A stretch of 64,000 nucleotides of DNA, taken from NCBI GenBank assembly GCA_018697195.1, contig CM031879.1:46026048-46090047 (forward strand). The letters are read 5' to 3'. Each line of letters begins with the position of its first letter. The first letter of the stretch is position 1. This document shows, piece after piece, positions 49,801 to 59,715 of the stretch. A program made the position numbers and the translations under genes. Below the pieces are notes generated by a model. It saw only the letters and a list, made by a program, of their open reading frames with translations. It had not been told where the DNA came from and did no database searches. The DNA is from Certhia americana (lineage: Eukaryota; Chordata; Aves; Passeriformes; Certhiidae).

Positions 49801-52800
49801 TTCATCAGCTGCTTTTCCCCCTACCAAAACAGTAAAATAAAGGATTTTTTTTTGTAGAACTGCTTTGAGCTCTTCACTGAAGAACTAGTCCTTTGCAGAC
49901 CAAGTACTACCAACTCATGGATGCATTGGATGGTATCAATACAGCCTGGCCACTGTTTTTTGGGACCAGGCTCAAAAACTTTTCCCACACTGTTTTGGCA
50001 AAATCGTTGCCAAATAATGTATCAGTAGAGGTAAACTTGTAGCTCCTTTTTTTAGTATTATATAATACTGCAAATGCTAGTTTGATGTTTTCTGCAGACT
50101 ATCAATGCTTCATGAATTTGTAATATTGTTTTTATTTTTGAAAATTTGCCTTAGCAAGCAAAATAGTGACCTCATTTCTGGAAGAAATCTGTTGTGCTTT
50201 TGTTCACTTCTGTCCTTTCCACTTAGGAATGCAACAGTGGCATTGGAAGTGCCTCTGGACCTGTTTTTTCTTGTGTCCTAAACAGAACATACATCTGGGT
50301 GTATTTCATTACTATGCTAAGTTAGTGTGTATGATGTCACTAGTCAGCATGAGCAGAATGTTGCTGGCTGACTTCTGTCCACACATTTGCTAGCAGCAAC
50401 CATGCAGAGGTGATGGTGTAGAATAACTGCAAACCAGAGCTTATGGTGGCTTTGAAAAGAATTCAGGAAAAAAAAAAATTAAATCTGTCATCCTAAATGC
50501 GAAGTTTAAAGCTAGGCAAGCCTTCCAGAATTAGTTGTGCATCCTGCATAATGGCAAGCCTCATTGGGGTCATGAGTAAACAGACATAAGAAATACTTTG
50601 GGAAGCGTAAGTTGATCTCATTTGAGGCCTGTGACTTCTTAATCTAAAAGACAAATGTCTTTATTGACTTTTATAGATGGAACATCTCTTCAATCTTCCT
50701 TTTTATTTTGCTTTTATATCCTCTAAGAACCCCAGCATAAGAACTTGCTGACTGTGTGGTCAGGAGAATACTTTGCGTATCTTCTCCCTGCTTTCTTCTT
50801 CAAGGATCTTAGACTAAGAAACCAAGGAAACACAAAGATGGATTCTTCCATCGTTATGGAAAAGAAATGCCTTCAGACTACAGATTTTTATTTCAGTTTC
50901 TTATGTTTGGAAGTCCGTATTCCTTTGTAATATTAACAACAAGCTGTAATTCACAGAAAATATTTCACATACCTTGTACTGGGATTTTGCTACAGATCTG
51001 GCTGTTGACATTTGGTCATCCCATAGCACAAAAAATAAATCGTACTTAGCAGCTAAAGTGATACAGCACTTGATAACTGACTCCCTTTTATTAAGATTTA
51101 CATTGTAAGATGAGAAAGTCCAATAGCTGGATTGCTTTTAGATAACTGGTTTTTTACTCTACACCTTTTGAGACTTCTGTGTAACATTAGGTTTGCCATT
51201 TCCTATTTCAAATGGATAATTAAGCACTTTTTTCCCTGATCATTTTAAGGTCATGATTTGAAGAACTGAAGTGCATGCCTGATTCCATTTACTTAGTATT
51301 TCATAAAAATATAGCTATTTACAGTTCTCATCCTAAGAGTCTACACCTAATTATTAGTATTTCATCCTCTCCTCTTTCTTCCTCAATCCTTAGTTAATCC
51401 AAAAGGAGATGTCACAGTATTTGATGTAACAGAACCCTTTTAAGAAAACATTGAAGAGTACTTCTTAATGCTTAAGTGCTACTTAATATGGACAGGAAAG
51501 AATGGGACTCTGTGTATGGATGTTGACTAAACTATTTAAGATGGTACTGCCCCATAGCACTGGTGGTGCTTATTCTGCTAGAGTTGTGAAAGGTTTGTTG
51601 CCTCTTTTGAGTACTATTATTGTATGCAAAGCATGCAGAGTAGCTGTCCAGGGTATAGGATGTTGTCTTGTTACATAGGAAACCCCTCTGGATTAGAGGA
51701 CAGTCAGTGTGGGCAGTCTCTCAAGGAGCAGTAGTGTTATAGCAGTATTATCCACAGAAATATGTTGACTGCATGGATTTTTGCAATCTTTTTTCTTTAC
51801 CTGCCACTGTGAAATCTGTTGTTTGATATCTGTGTATTGGTAGAGTCACTGAAGGTCATTTATAGTGGAGCTTTTTTTGTTAGACAGATGGGAGAGCATT
51901 TATGGGCTCATGTGTCATGTTCTTTAATTGAGGGGGTTCAATCTCATGTATCCAAGTAGTATTTTACTCCATTGTAGAATCTAGATAATATGCTAATTGC
52001 TCTGTGGTAAGAATTTTTAGACATTCCTGTTAGTATGAAATTCTCTACTTCCTATCCTTGTTTAACTTAGGTGAAGAAACCAGAAATCAGAAAAGGCAAG
52101 ATAATTGCTGAATGTCTGTGGGATTTCTGTAGCACTATGGTGACTGTTTCTTGTCGCATGCAAATGTTCTAAAATATTTTATCTATACCTAGATACTTAG
52201 AAAGGCATAGGAAAAAGGAAGCTTCCCCCCCACTCCCTTCTCCTCTCTAAAAAATCTATTTGTTTGCATTTCATAAAATGTTTGTGAAAGGAGTGGAATT
52301 AGATGAGGTTATTTAAAGAATAAGTAAGGTTCCACTGTATATGCCAAAATGGCAAATATCAAAATTGAGGTGAAACTAAGATGTTGCTTAGCAACTGTGG
52401 TAGTCTCTGGTAGCCACAGATGAATACAGTGAATGTAACAGCAGCAATGCTGCTGTAAAGTGAGTCTGTCTGAAGCAGGATTTCTAAAGAAATTACTTTT
52501 CTTCATGAAATTTTATACCAGTTCCTTATTTTTGTGAATCTTTAAATTGCTTGTGTCATGATGGGAAACAAAAACCTGGCAATAAAACTTATTTTGCAAA
52601 TTAATGTTTTTTCTAATGATAAACAAGAATTTCTACCAAATATTTTGGTCTTATTTTATATTGTAGTAGCAATAAACTCCAGTTTTCCTGTTCCTTGACT
52701 TGTCTTCATAATTGATGCAGGATTATACTGGATTAGTTGTGCATGGGTTGCAGTTGCAGAATAGGGAAAAAATGTATTTCATTAAATCTGAATAATATAA

Positions 52801-54138
52801 ATTGCTTTCAGTATTTTTCCTCGTTGCACCATATTTTGAAATCTAACTTCTTAGTTGTTGTGAGATGTTAGGAACATTCTTCTGAAATAAATTTTTCTGG
52901 TGGAAGATGGATTGTGATGGTTGAAACCTATGTATGAAAGCAGTTTAAATTTGGGGGAATTTTAAGAGTGCTCATTTCAATCAAGTTTTGTAGATATGAG
53001 GAGCTTATGCAAAAAAAGTGTTGTATTGCATTGCACTTCAAGTTTATCCTGATTTTTTTATGTGAATTCTTAAAATTAAAAAAAAACACTCAAAAAAGCA
53101 TTATGTTTTTGACAGGTACTTAAAGACTTTGTCTGTTGCTTGTGCCCCCTATTCTGGACTTCTGAAAATAATCTTTCCCTTCAAGAATGGGATTCTTGGG
53201 CCTTGTTTTGTACTTTGCCCTAAAACTAGGCATTCATAGCAGTTTTTATTTGACATCCTGTTCCTCTACATTGTTATTATGGCTATTCATAAATAAAAAT
53301 TGACAATAACTTTGTACGAGCCTGTCAAACTTGATACTCTTTGCAATGTCTTTAAATATATTTCTCTGTATTTTTAACAGCACTATTTACTCATTGAATA
53401 TTTTATATTGCCATCAGAAGACTAACCAGTCAAAAAAAAAAAAAATTAAAGAAAAATATGAAAAATGAGCCACTAATTCTATCGGTTGACCAAAGAAGGG
53501 GAAGTGAGCTGCTTGGAATTCATATCTCAGGTGTGATAAAAGTCTATGTCTTATATGAATTAGAAATTAAGTTTCAGAAACAATCTTACTGAGGGGTGCA
53601 AATTTTTTTGCATATCTGACCACAGATAGCAAACAAGAGGAATTTTTTTTTTTTTTTTCTGGGAGAAAATTGCCTTAAGGATAAGTTCACTTATGCTTAT
53701 TTCAGCCTGATGACCTACTGTTTCCATCTATTTTTTAGCTTCCATATACAAGAATTACATGCAAATAAAACTAAATCCTCAAGTTCAAAACCTAATTACC
53801 ATTTTAGACTTCTCTTATTGTAAGCCATCTGATTGTGTTTTTCTCAACCATATGTATCTATATAAATGAAGTATATTAAATGGGTCAATGTATATAACAT
53901 AGTCAAAGAAGAGGGGTTTTTACTGTTTTTTAATGACTTAGTTTATTAGTAGAAGATTGCTTATCTTGAAAGGTACCTTCTCAATTGTGCAATTACTGCT
54001 TTCTTGCTGAAGGTGTAACAGTCCTTCAGGAGACTGGTGGATTAGTTATCTGATCACCTTCTGTCCCATTTTAGAGGGGTTTTAATTTCTGACAGCTAAT
54101 ACTGATCTTCTGGCAATTTAATCATTTGTACAGCTTAG
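46804..54138. other. Gene-free AT-rich DNA, probable intron
   Basis: More than 7 kb with no recognisable exon, RNA or named repeat. A tandem duplication of ttactccttgatac lies at 48512-48541. T16 lies at 53643-53658. Short frames (up to 79 codons) have no domain. Confidence 0.55.
48512..48541 (+). repeat. Two-copy 16-bp tandem duplication
   Basis: ttactccttgatac is repeated after the two bases ag, and a partial third copy (tccttaag) follows. Confidence 0.7.
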
Positions 54139-54320
54139 TTCATAGAATATCTTAGATTGGAAACAACCTTGAAAGATCATGTGGTCTGGTCTTTCTTGGG
54201 AAAGAGAGCCTAGATGAGATTATCTGGCATCCTGTCCAATGGCATCTTGAAAACCTCTAGTGACAGGGATTTTGCCACATCCTTGGGGAGGTTGTTTCAG
54301 TGAATCATGTTCTCCCTGTT
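54139..54320 (-). mobile_element. CR1 LINE 3' end fragment
   Basis: On the plus strand it starts ttcatagaatatcttagattgg and continues through aagatcatgtggtctgg, catcctgtccaatggcatcttgaaaacctc and gtgacagggattttgccacatccttgggg, then gaggttgtttcagtg. This is an inverted, diverged CR1 3' end. It is directly followed by a long A-rich tract. Confidence 0.87.
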
Positions 54321-54430
54321 AAAACAAAAAACCAAACAAAAAAAAAACCAAACAAAAAAAAAAACTTTAAAAAAAAAAAAAAAAAAAAACACAAAAAAAA
54401 AACCAAAAAAAAAAACCAAAAAAAACCCAA
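54321..54430 (+). repeat. A-rich low-complexity tract
   Basis: About 110 bp of A with CC and CAC interruptions abut the CR1 fragment. The lysine-rich open frame from 54300 is an artefact of this tract. Confidence 0.92.
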
Positions 54431-56819
54431 GTTCTGTGTTTTCCTTGTTCTTTACTTACCAACTGATTTCAGTCAAACTTTAGCCCCGCCCTGGTAAAAA
54501 AAAGGATTTTCCCATCAACTGTGTAATTACTTTCAGGACATTACTTTCATCTTCGTTTTTGTTTAATTATCTTTGTTTTTCAGAGTATGTGAGTTGACAA
54601 GAAATACTAGCATTAGGTGTAAGCACCTCAGAAATGAACATACTATACTTTGTTGCTTAAGGTGCTGCTGATACAGATCAATAAAATTGTGCTACTTAAA
54701 ACTAGTGTGGCATCATTTCAAAATGGCATTGAATTTAGAAGTGTGGCAACAAGATAGCAATGAGAGTGTCTCTTATATGGTAACAATTAAATCTAGGATT
54801 TCCGTTTGGTCTCCTAACAAGTCAGGTAAATGGCATATAGCGAGATCATACAACTTCTGTCTATGCTGCAATTTTGTTGAGTAGGTGAGTGCGTCACAGG
54901 TTCTAGAAAGGAAGAATACAGTAAGAATTCAGGCTACTTGTCATTAAAACCCCTTTCAGAGCTAGTTCTGTTTGTCTTATCATTTATTTCTATGATTGGA
55001 GCTACATAAAGAAATCATAGGTTTGTTTGCTTCCTGTTCCTTGGGCATCTTAGCAAAGAATTAAATCTGGCAATCTGTGTCTCTAGAGCTTGTTGTAGAC
55101 ATGCTGAAGTTAAAAGAATCATCCGTGCAATGGTTGCTTACGTATTAGATTATGAAACATTTAAAGGACCATTTGGGTGACACATCAGGTACTTTTTGTT
55201 ACAAATCTTTACAAATGTGAAATGTGACAAATCTTTGCCTAAGAGCAAATACAGAAAATTGTCCAGCCACTCACCTAAGGCAATTTAATCCACCATTATA
55301 GACTTATACTAGAGTAAGTAAGTCTTATTCTAGTTGCATGCTTTTTGTACAGTAATAAATTGACTGCCATAGAACTTTATTAGAAAGCAACTATGTATTA
55401 TTATAAAAACATGAATTACCTGCATTATCTAGGATCCTTAGCATATAAGTGCAATGTGTTACCAGTACTAACAATGTGCCTTTTTTTTCTCTTCTTCTTC
55501 TGTACCTGGTATCGAATAGAATATTAGGTTGGCATTTTCTTTTCTAGTTCCCATCATTTCACAACATTAGTTTCCTTTGGAAAATATTTAGCCTCTGATA
55601 AATGAAAAAATGTCTTGTGGTAGGAAGACACAGTTGCTAGTAAAATGCATTAAGCATAGCTAATTGACATCTATGCAGTAAGCTACTTTACTTAAAGAAT
55701 GCTCATGACAAACAGTCCTGACACCAGATACAGGTAATAAAGTTTGGGTAAACTGGAGCTTTCACAAGGAAATTTGTGTGTTTTGGTTTGTTTGGTGGTG
55801 GTGATGGTGGGGGTTTCCCCCTAATTTTATTCTGACGCTTTTTTATGTGCAAATTTTTGTCTTTACTTACTTCCTCTTGGAATTTCTGTTTCATTTTTAT
55901 GATTGTTCTGTTGAGTCATTCTGAAGATATCAACTGTCTTCAGTGGTCCCTGTGACCAACCATCTGCTTTGGCCACTTTTTTTCTCTGTTCTCCTTATTT
56001 AATTGTGACAGTTTTATAGAAAATACCTATTTTTCATTCTAGCAATGCTTATGTGTACTTTATATATCAGGTGGCATGTTTCCATGGCTGCCAAAGAGCT
56101 AGGTTAGACGTGTCCTGCATTCACTGACTGCTTCATTCATCTTACAATGTTGGCTTTCACCTGCCTTTATCCAGTTCCATGGAACAGAAACCCGAGGGTG
56201 GATGTGTTGAAGAGAGAGGTGTGGAAACCTCTTTACTTGCTTCTGCTGCAGTCGGAAGAGTTTATGCCATCAGTTTGTTACTGCTGAAAATGTACCTTCT
56301 GTAGATGATTCCTGTTTTGTAGGTTGAAGTCGTAAAATTGCGTACAGGTAGATTACCGCTGGAGTTAGTATCAGAGAATACACATGTATATAGTGTCTTT
56401 AAGATTTTGCACTTTACTGACATAATTTTGTATCTAAATTTTATTCTTAAGATGCCTTCTCTATTTATAGAGCTTCTTTTCTTAGTTCATCCTTTTGGCC
56501 CTTCCAAATCCCTTTACTTTTGACTTGAGGAATGGTACAGGTGCGTTTCTGGTGAGGTGTGATTAACAAGAGGTAACTCAGGAGCCAAGAACATTGTGTG
56601 AGAGTCCACTTCTAACAAGGATTAGGTGGCATTTGGTTGCAGCTATTGTGGATTACCCACTCCATTGCAACCAAACCGACATATGGGGTATTACAGTAAG
56701 AAAGATGGTTTCCGTTCCAGCTTGCTTAGAAACGAAAGTGAGAAAGAAAATAGCGTGCAGGTTATAATAGTTCGGTTTGATTTGAAGAGAGAATTGCTTC
56801 ATCAAGAGTTTTTTTGTCG
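54431..56819. other. Gene-free AT-rich DNA
   Basis: No gene seen. A GT-rich patch lies at 55776-55815. The last 200 bp lead into the next CpG island. Confidence 0.55.
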
Positions 56820-57245
56820 TTGAAAAAGCCCCACCGGAACCCTGAGGGAGTTCAGCGCGCCGTGCCCACACATGACGTCACGGCGGGATGGCTGCAGCGC
56901 TGGCTATTTTTAGCCTGTTGCCAGGCAGATTTGGTTGATGCAAAGCAGCTCTGCGGCAGCCAATCCCGAGCCGACATGCAAATCCGTGGCTGTCCCCGCC
57001 GTCGGGAAGGAGGACAAAATGGCTGCCGAGGTGCTGCCTTGGCCTGCCTCAGACTCACTGAAAGAAAACTTATCCTTTCATGTGGGAAACAGGAAACAGC
57101 CTCCCTGCCCTGAATATCTCAGAGCCCCCGCCAGGCTTCAGCTGGATGAGTTATGGAAGAGCTGGTTTCCTGGCGCCCTGGTGCTGCGCCTGTGTGGGGC
57201 AGGTCTGCTGAGGGCAAGGCAGCAGGTGTGCTGCTCCTGCTGAGA
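56820..57245 (+). promoter_or_regulatory. CpG-rich promoter with CRE, MEF2, X-box-like, CCAAT, octamer and YY1 motifs
   Basis: In order: full CRE tgacgtca (56873-56880), perfect MEF2 site ctatttttag (56904-56913), X-box-like gttgccaggcag (56917-56928), ccaat (56960-56964), octamer atgcaaat (56976-56983) and YY1-type aaaatggctgcc (57016-57027). YY1 sites just after the start site with the atg in this context are common in mammalian and avian promoters, which favours a rightward transcript starting between about 56985 and 57015. CRE plus MEF2 suggests signal-responsive expression (activity or cAMP), but this is inference. No strong donor was found in the next 300 bp; weak ones are gcag|gtctgc and gcag|gtgtgc near 57200-57228. 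Confidence 0.65.
57019..57243 (+). other. Candidate 74-codon ORF from the YY1-site ATG
   Basis: The atg at 57019 has a strong initiation context (A at -3, G at +4). The frame encodes 74 residues starting MAAEVLPWPASDSLKENLSF and ending in a Cys-rich CCSC. It has no domain I recognise. The MAA start and its position just after a core promoter fit either a coding first exon that reads on past a splice donor, an upstream ORF or chance. The frame is also open for 28 codons before this atg. Confidence 0.25.
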
Positions 57246-59269
57246 AATGGTGTCTTCCCCGGGGGAAATAGTGATAACCCTTGCAACACCCAACTTACCA
57301 ACTGCTGCTATAGTTCCGTTTTAAACTTGATTTTTTGTTACTGAGAAAACGCAACCTTTGCAAAAAAAAAAAAACTCAGGAAAAGTGCTTGCTTATATGT
57401 GTGGCAAGCGCTAACGTTTCAATGCAGCATCGCTTCTTTTGTTGTAAGTTTTCATTCCTGCTTCTGGCATGTGAGAAGTGACTCTTGGGACCACTGTCAG
57501 CATCAGGTAGCTCACCTCTGAATTCTGATGTCACTGAGCTGCCAGTTGGAAAGCCGAGGTTACATCGCTACAGCTAGTTGGATATGTGATATGGGAACTA
57601 GTGTAGACAATAGACTGTTCTGGGTAAATGTGTTAGTTTTTTCATTACAATAGTCTTATCCTGCATTTTATCTAACAGAAAACGAGGGACGCAACTGTGC
57701 ATATGTTAGTTGATACAATATCAAAATTGTAGCCTGTTGAATTACTTAAAATTATACAGTTAAAATTTATAAATAATTTCCTTATAAAAGGAAAAAATAA
57801 TGTATTTTATAATGCCTATAAAAGTCTAAGCATGATCAGAACATCATGCTTTTTTCCTAGGATACTTCTTTTTCCCCAGTGTCTCATGTTTTCTGATCAG
57901 CATGTGCAAGAACAATTAATTCAGGTTGTCCAAGTTTTAAGTTTGGAATATTCGAAGTCGGGTAAGTTGTAGATGTGTTTTGGCAGTTAGTGGCCACATC
58001 TGTGGAATTATTAGGCCCTACTAATATTCAAGGATAGCGGTAAGGCAATTCAAGCTGTTCATCCTATGCTAGAGATGGAACTGTAGTCTAACTTTGAGAC
58101 TGTGTATAATAATATTCATCAAATATATCTTTAGATGCACAAATTCAACTTCATATTCAGTAAATCCTTTTTTTTTTAATTAAAAAAAAGTCCCAAAAAA
58201 CAAACTTCCGTAGTGTTTTAGCTTGTGCTAAAAAAATCTTCCTGTAAGAAAGCTGAATTTTGCTGTTACCAATGTTTGAAACAGCAGGATTTGTTCAGTG
58301 TTTGGAGATATCACAGCTGAATTGAAAGCTGATGTTTTGAGTTGCTGATAAAAGCTGAAATCTCTAACACTTACAGGAAGTAAGAAAACACATTATCACA
58401 GCCTTGTTGCTCTGGCTGAGTTCCAGTCATGCAGTTTTGCTAGTTTAATAATTTAAGTAGGTATTGAAATTCAGCATACAGAAAAAGATAAAACTCACTG
58501 GAGAATCAGCTTAAGCTGCATCTGCAAAACAGTGGGTGTTTCTAAGTAACTTGAGTTGCTTGTAAAAGTTGTCTAGGAAAGACTCTCAACTTGTTTTCCA
58601 TTCTTCCATGTTTCAAAGAACGCAGTTATCTAGGCATAAAGTGATGAACATGTAAGAACAAGTCTGCAAAGCCACCAGCAGATGAAATATCTTAGCCATG
58701 TAAATAGACCTGTCAGTCATTTTTGTCCCATGAGGAATTCAAGGCGTCAAAGCCTCATGGAAAAAAAACCTTGAAAATTTGGTATGAGGAACAGGTTAAT
58801 GAGTGTCAGAGGAGGTATTATCCTCTTGAGGTAGAGAAGACACAAGAGAAGTGTTTAACTTACTGTGACGCCATAGTTCATGTTTGTACATGATGCTATC
58901 ACGTATGCAATAAACTAGACAAAGCTCTTTGAAACTGTACTGTGAGTTTACTCCAAAAAAAGGTTTTAACCATATAGATGGGTGTTTTTCTTAGGCCTAG
59001 ACACATACGCGTTAATGTTTTGCTGAATTTCAGAACGCCAATTGCAAAGGTGGGGGAGGTCGGCCTCTGCTTTCAAGGCAGAAGTCATACTGCAGTCACG
59101 ACAAAACGCCAGTTTTCTGCTGGAATGCTGAAAAAACAGTGGCAGTCCATAGGATCTGAAGAAAGGAAGGTTTTCAAGTTGCCATACTTGAACCCGGTGG
59201 TTTTTCTGATTCACCATTCAGCATCGCAGGCATTCAGTGATCGCCTAAAGATGCTCCGGCGCATTAAGC
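57246..59269. other. Gene-free AT-rich DNA between two CpG islands
   Basis: No exon was recognised. A 20-bp AT palindrome lies at 58170-58189. A 114-codon frame at 58978-59322 leads into the next island and has no domain. Confidence 0.5.
58170..58189. repeat. 20-bp T8-AATT-A8 palindrome
   Basis: Eight T, aatt and eight A form a perfect palindrome with two further T on the left. It is a simple-sequence cruciform-type site. Confidence 0.75.
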
Positions 59270-59715
59270 ACACCTGTTCCGTACGGCGGCTGTGTCACCC
59301 GTGGCTCAGCGCTGGTGTGTAACTCCAGCTCTCAGACGGAGACCCCTCGGCTTTCCCTTTGCGCCCTTTGGAAAATCCCGTTCGTTCCACGCGCGCCCCC
59401 GCGCCCGTGCCCGCGCCCGACGTCCGCCGCGTGCGGCTTGTTGCTGGGTGGAATTGCGGGCACTCCCGTCTGATTGGCTGCCGCGCGGCTGGGGTTCAGC
59501 CAATGAGCGGCGCGCCTTGCGGGTCGGTCCCGCTGCGGCTGGCGGGGCTCCGCGGGCGCCCCCTGGGCAGCGCCCGCGGCACTGCAGGGCTCTGCCGCAG
59601 GGGAACGCGCCTCTCGCTGCCAGCCGCACTTCGGGATGTGGCGGGGACAAACCGGCTGAAGGGGGCTTTGGCTTACAGTTCACCTTGTTCTGCTGCGTGT
59701 GCACTAGGTGAAATA
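59270..59715. promoter_or_regulatory. CpG-island promoter with inverted CCAAT pair
   Basis: A dense CpG island runs to about 59660. It contains attggct (59473-59479) and its exact inverted copy agccaat (59498-59504), a facing pair of NF-Y sites. It is TATA-less. A plus-strand donor candidate (ctag|gtgaaa, GT at 59708) would end a first exon just past the island. On the minus strand aact|gtaagc near 59671-59676 is another donor candidate. Facing CCAAT boxes are common at divergent promoters, so direction is open. Frames of about 140-158 codons are Arg/Ala/Pro-rich and not convincing. Confidence 0.68.

Noticed and set aside
54300..54497. Lysine-rich frame
   Set aside because: It is a translation of an A-rich simple tract after a CR1 fragment.
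55527..55560. ttaggttggca, resembling a mariner terminal repeat
   Set aside because: Only about ten bases match, and no opposite terminal repeat or transposase is seen.
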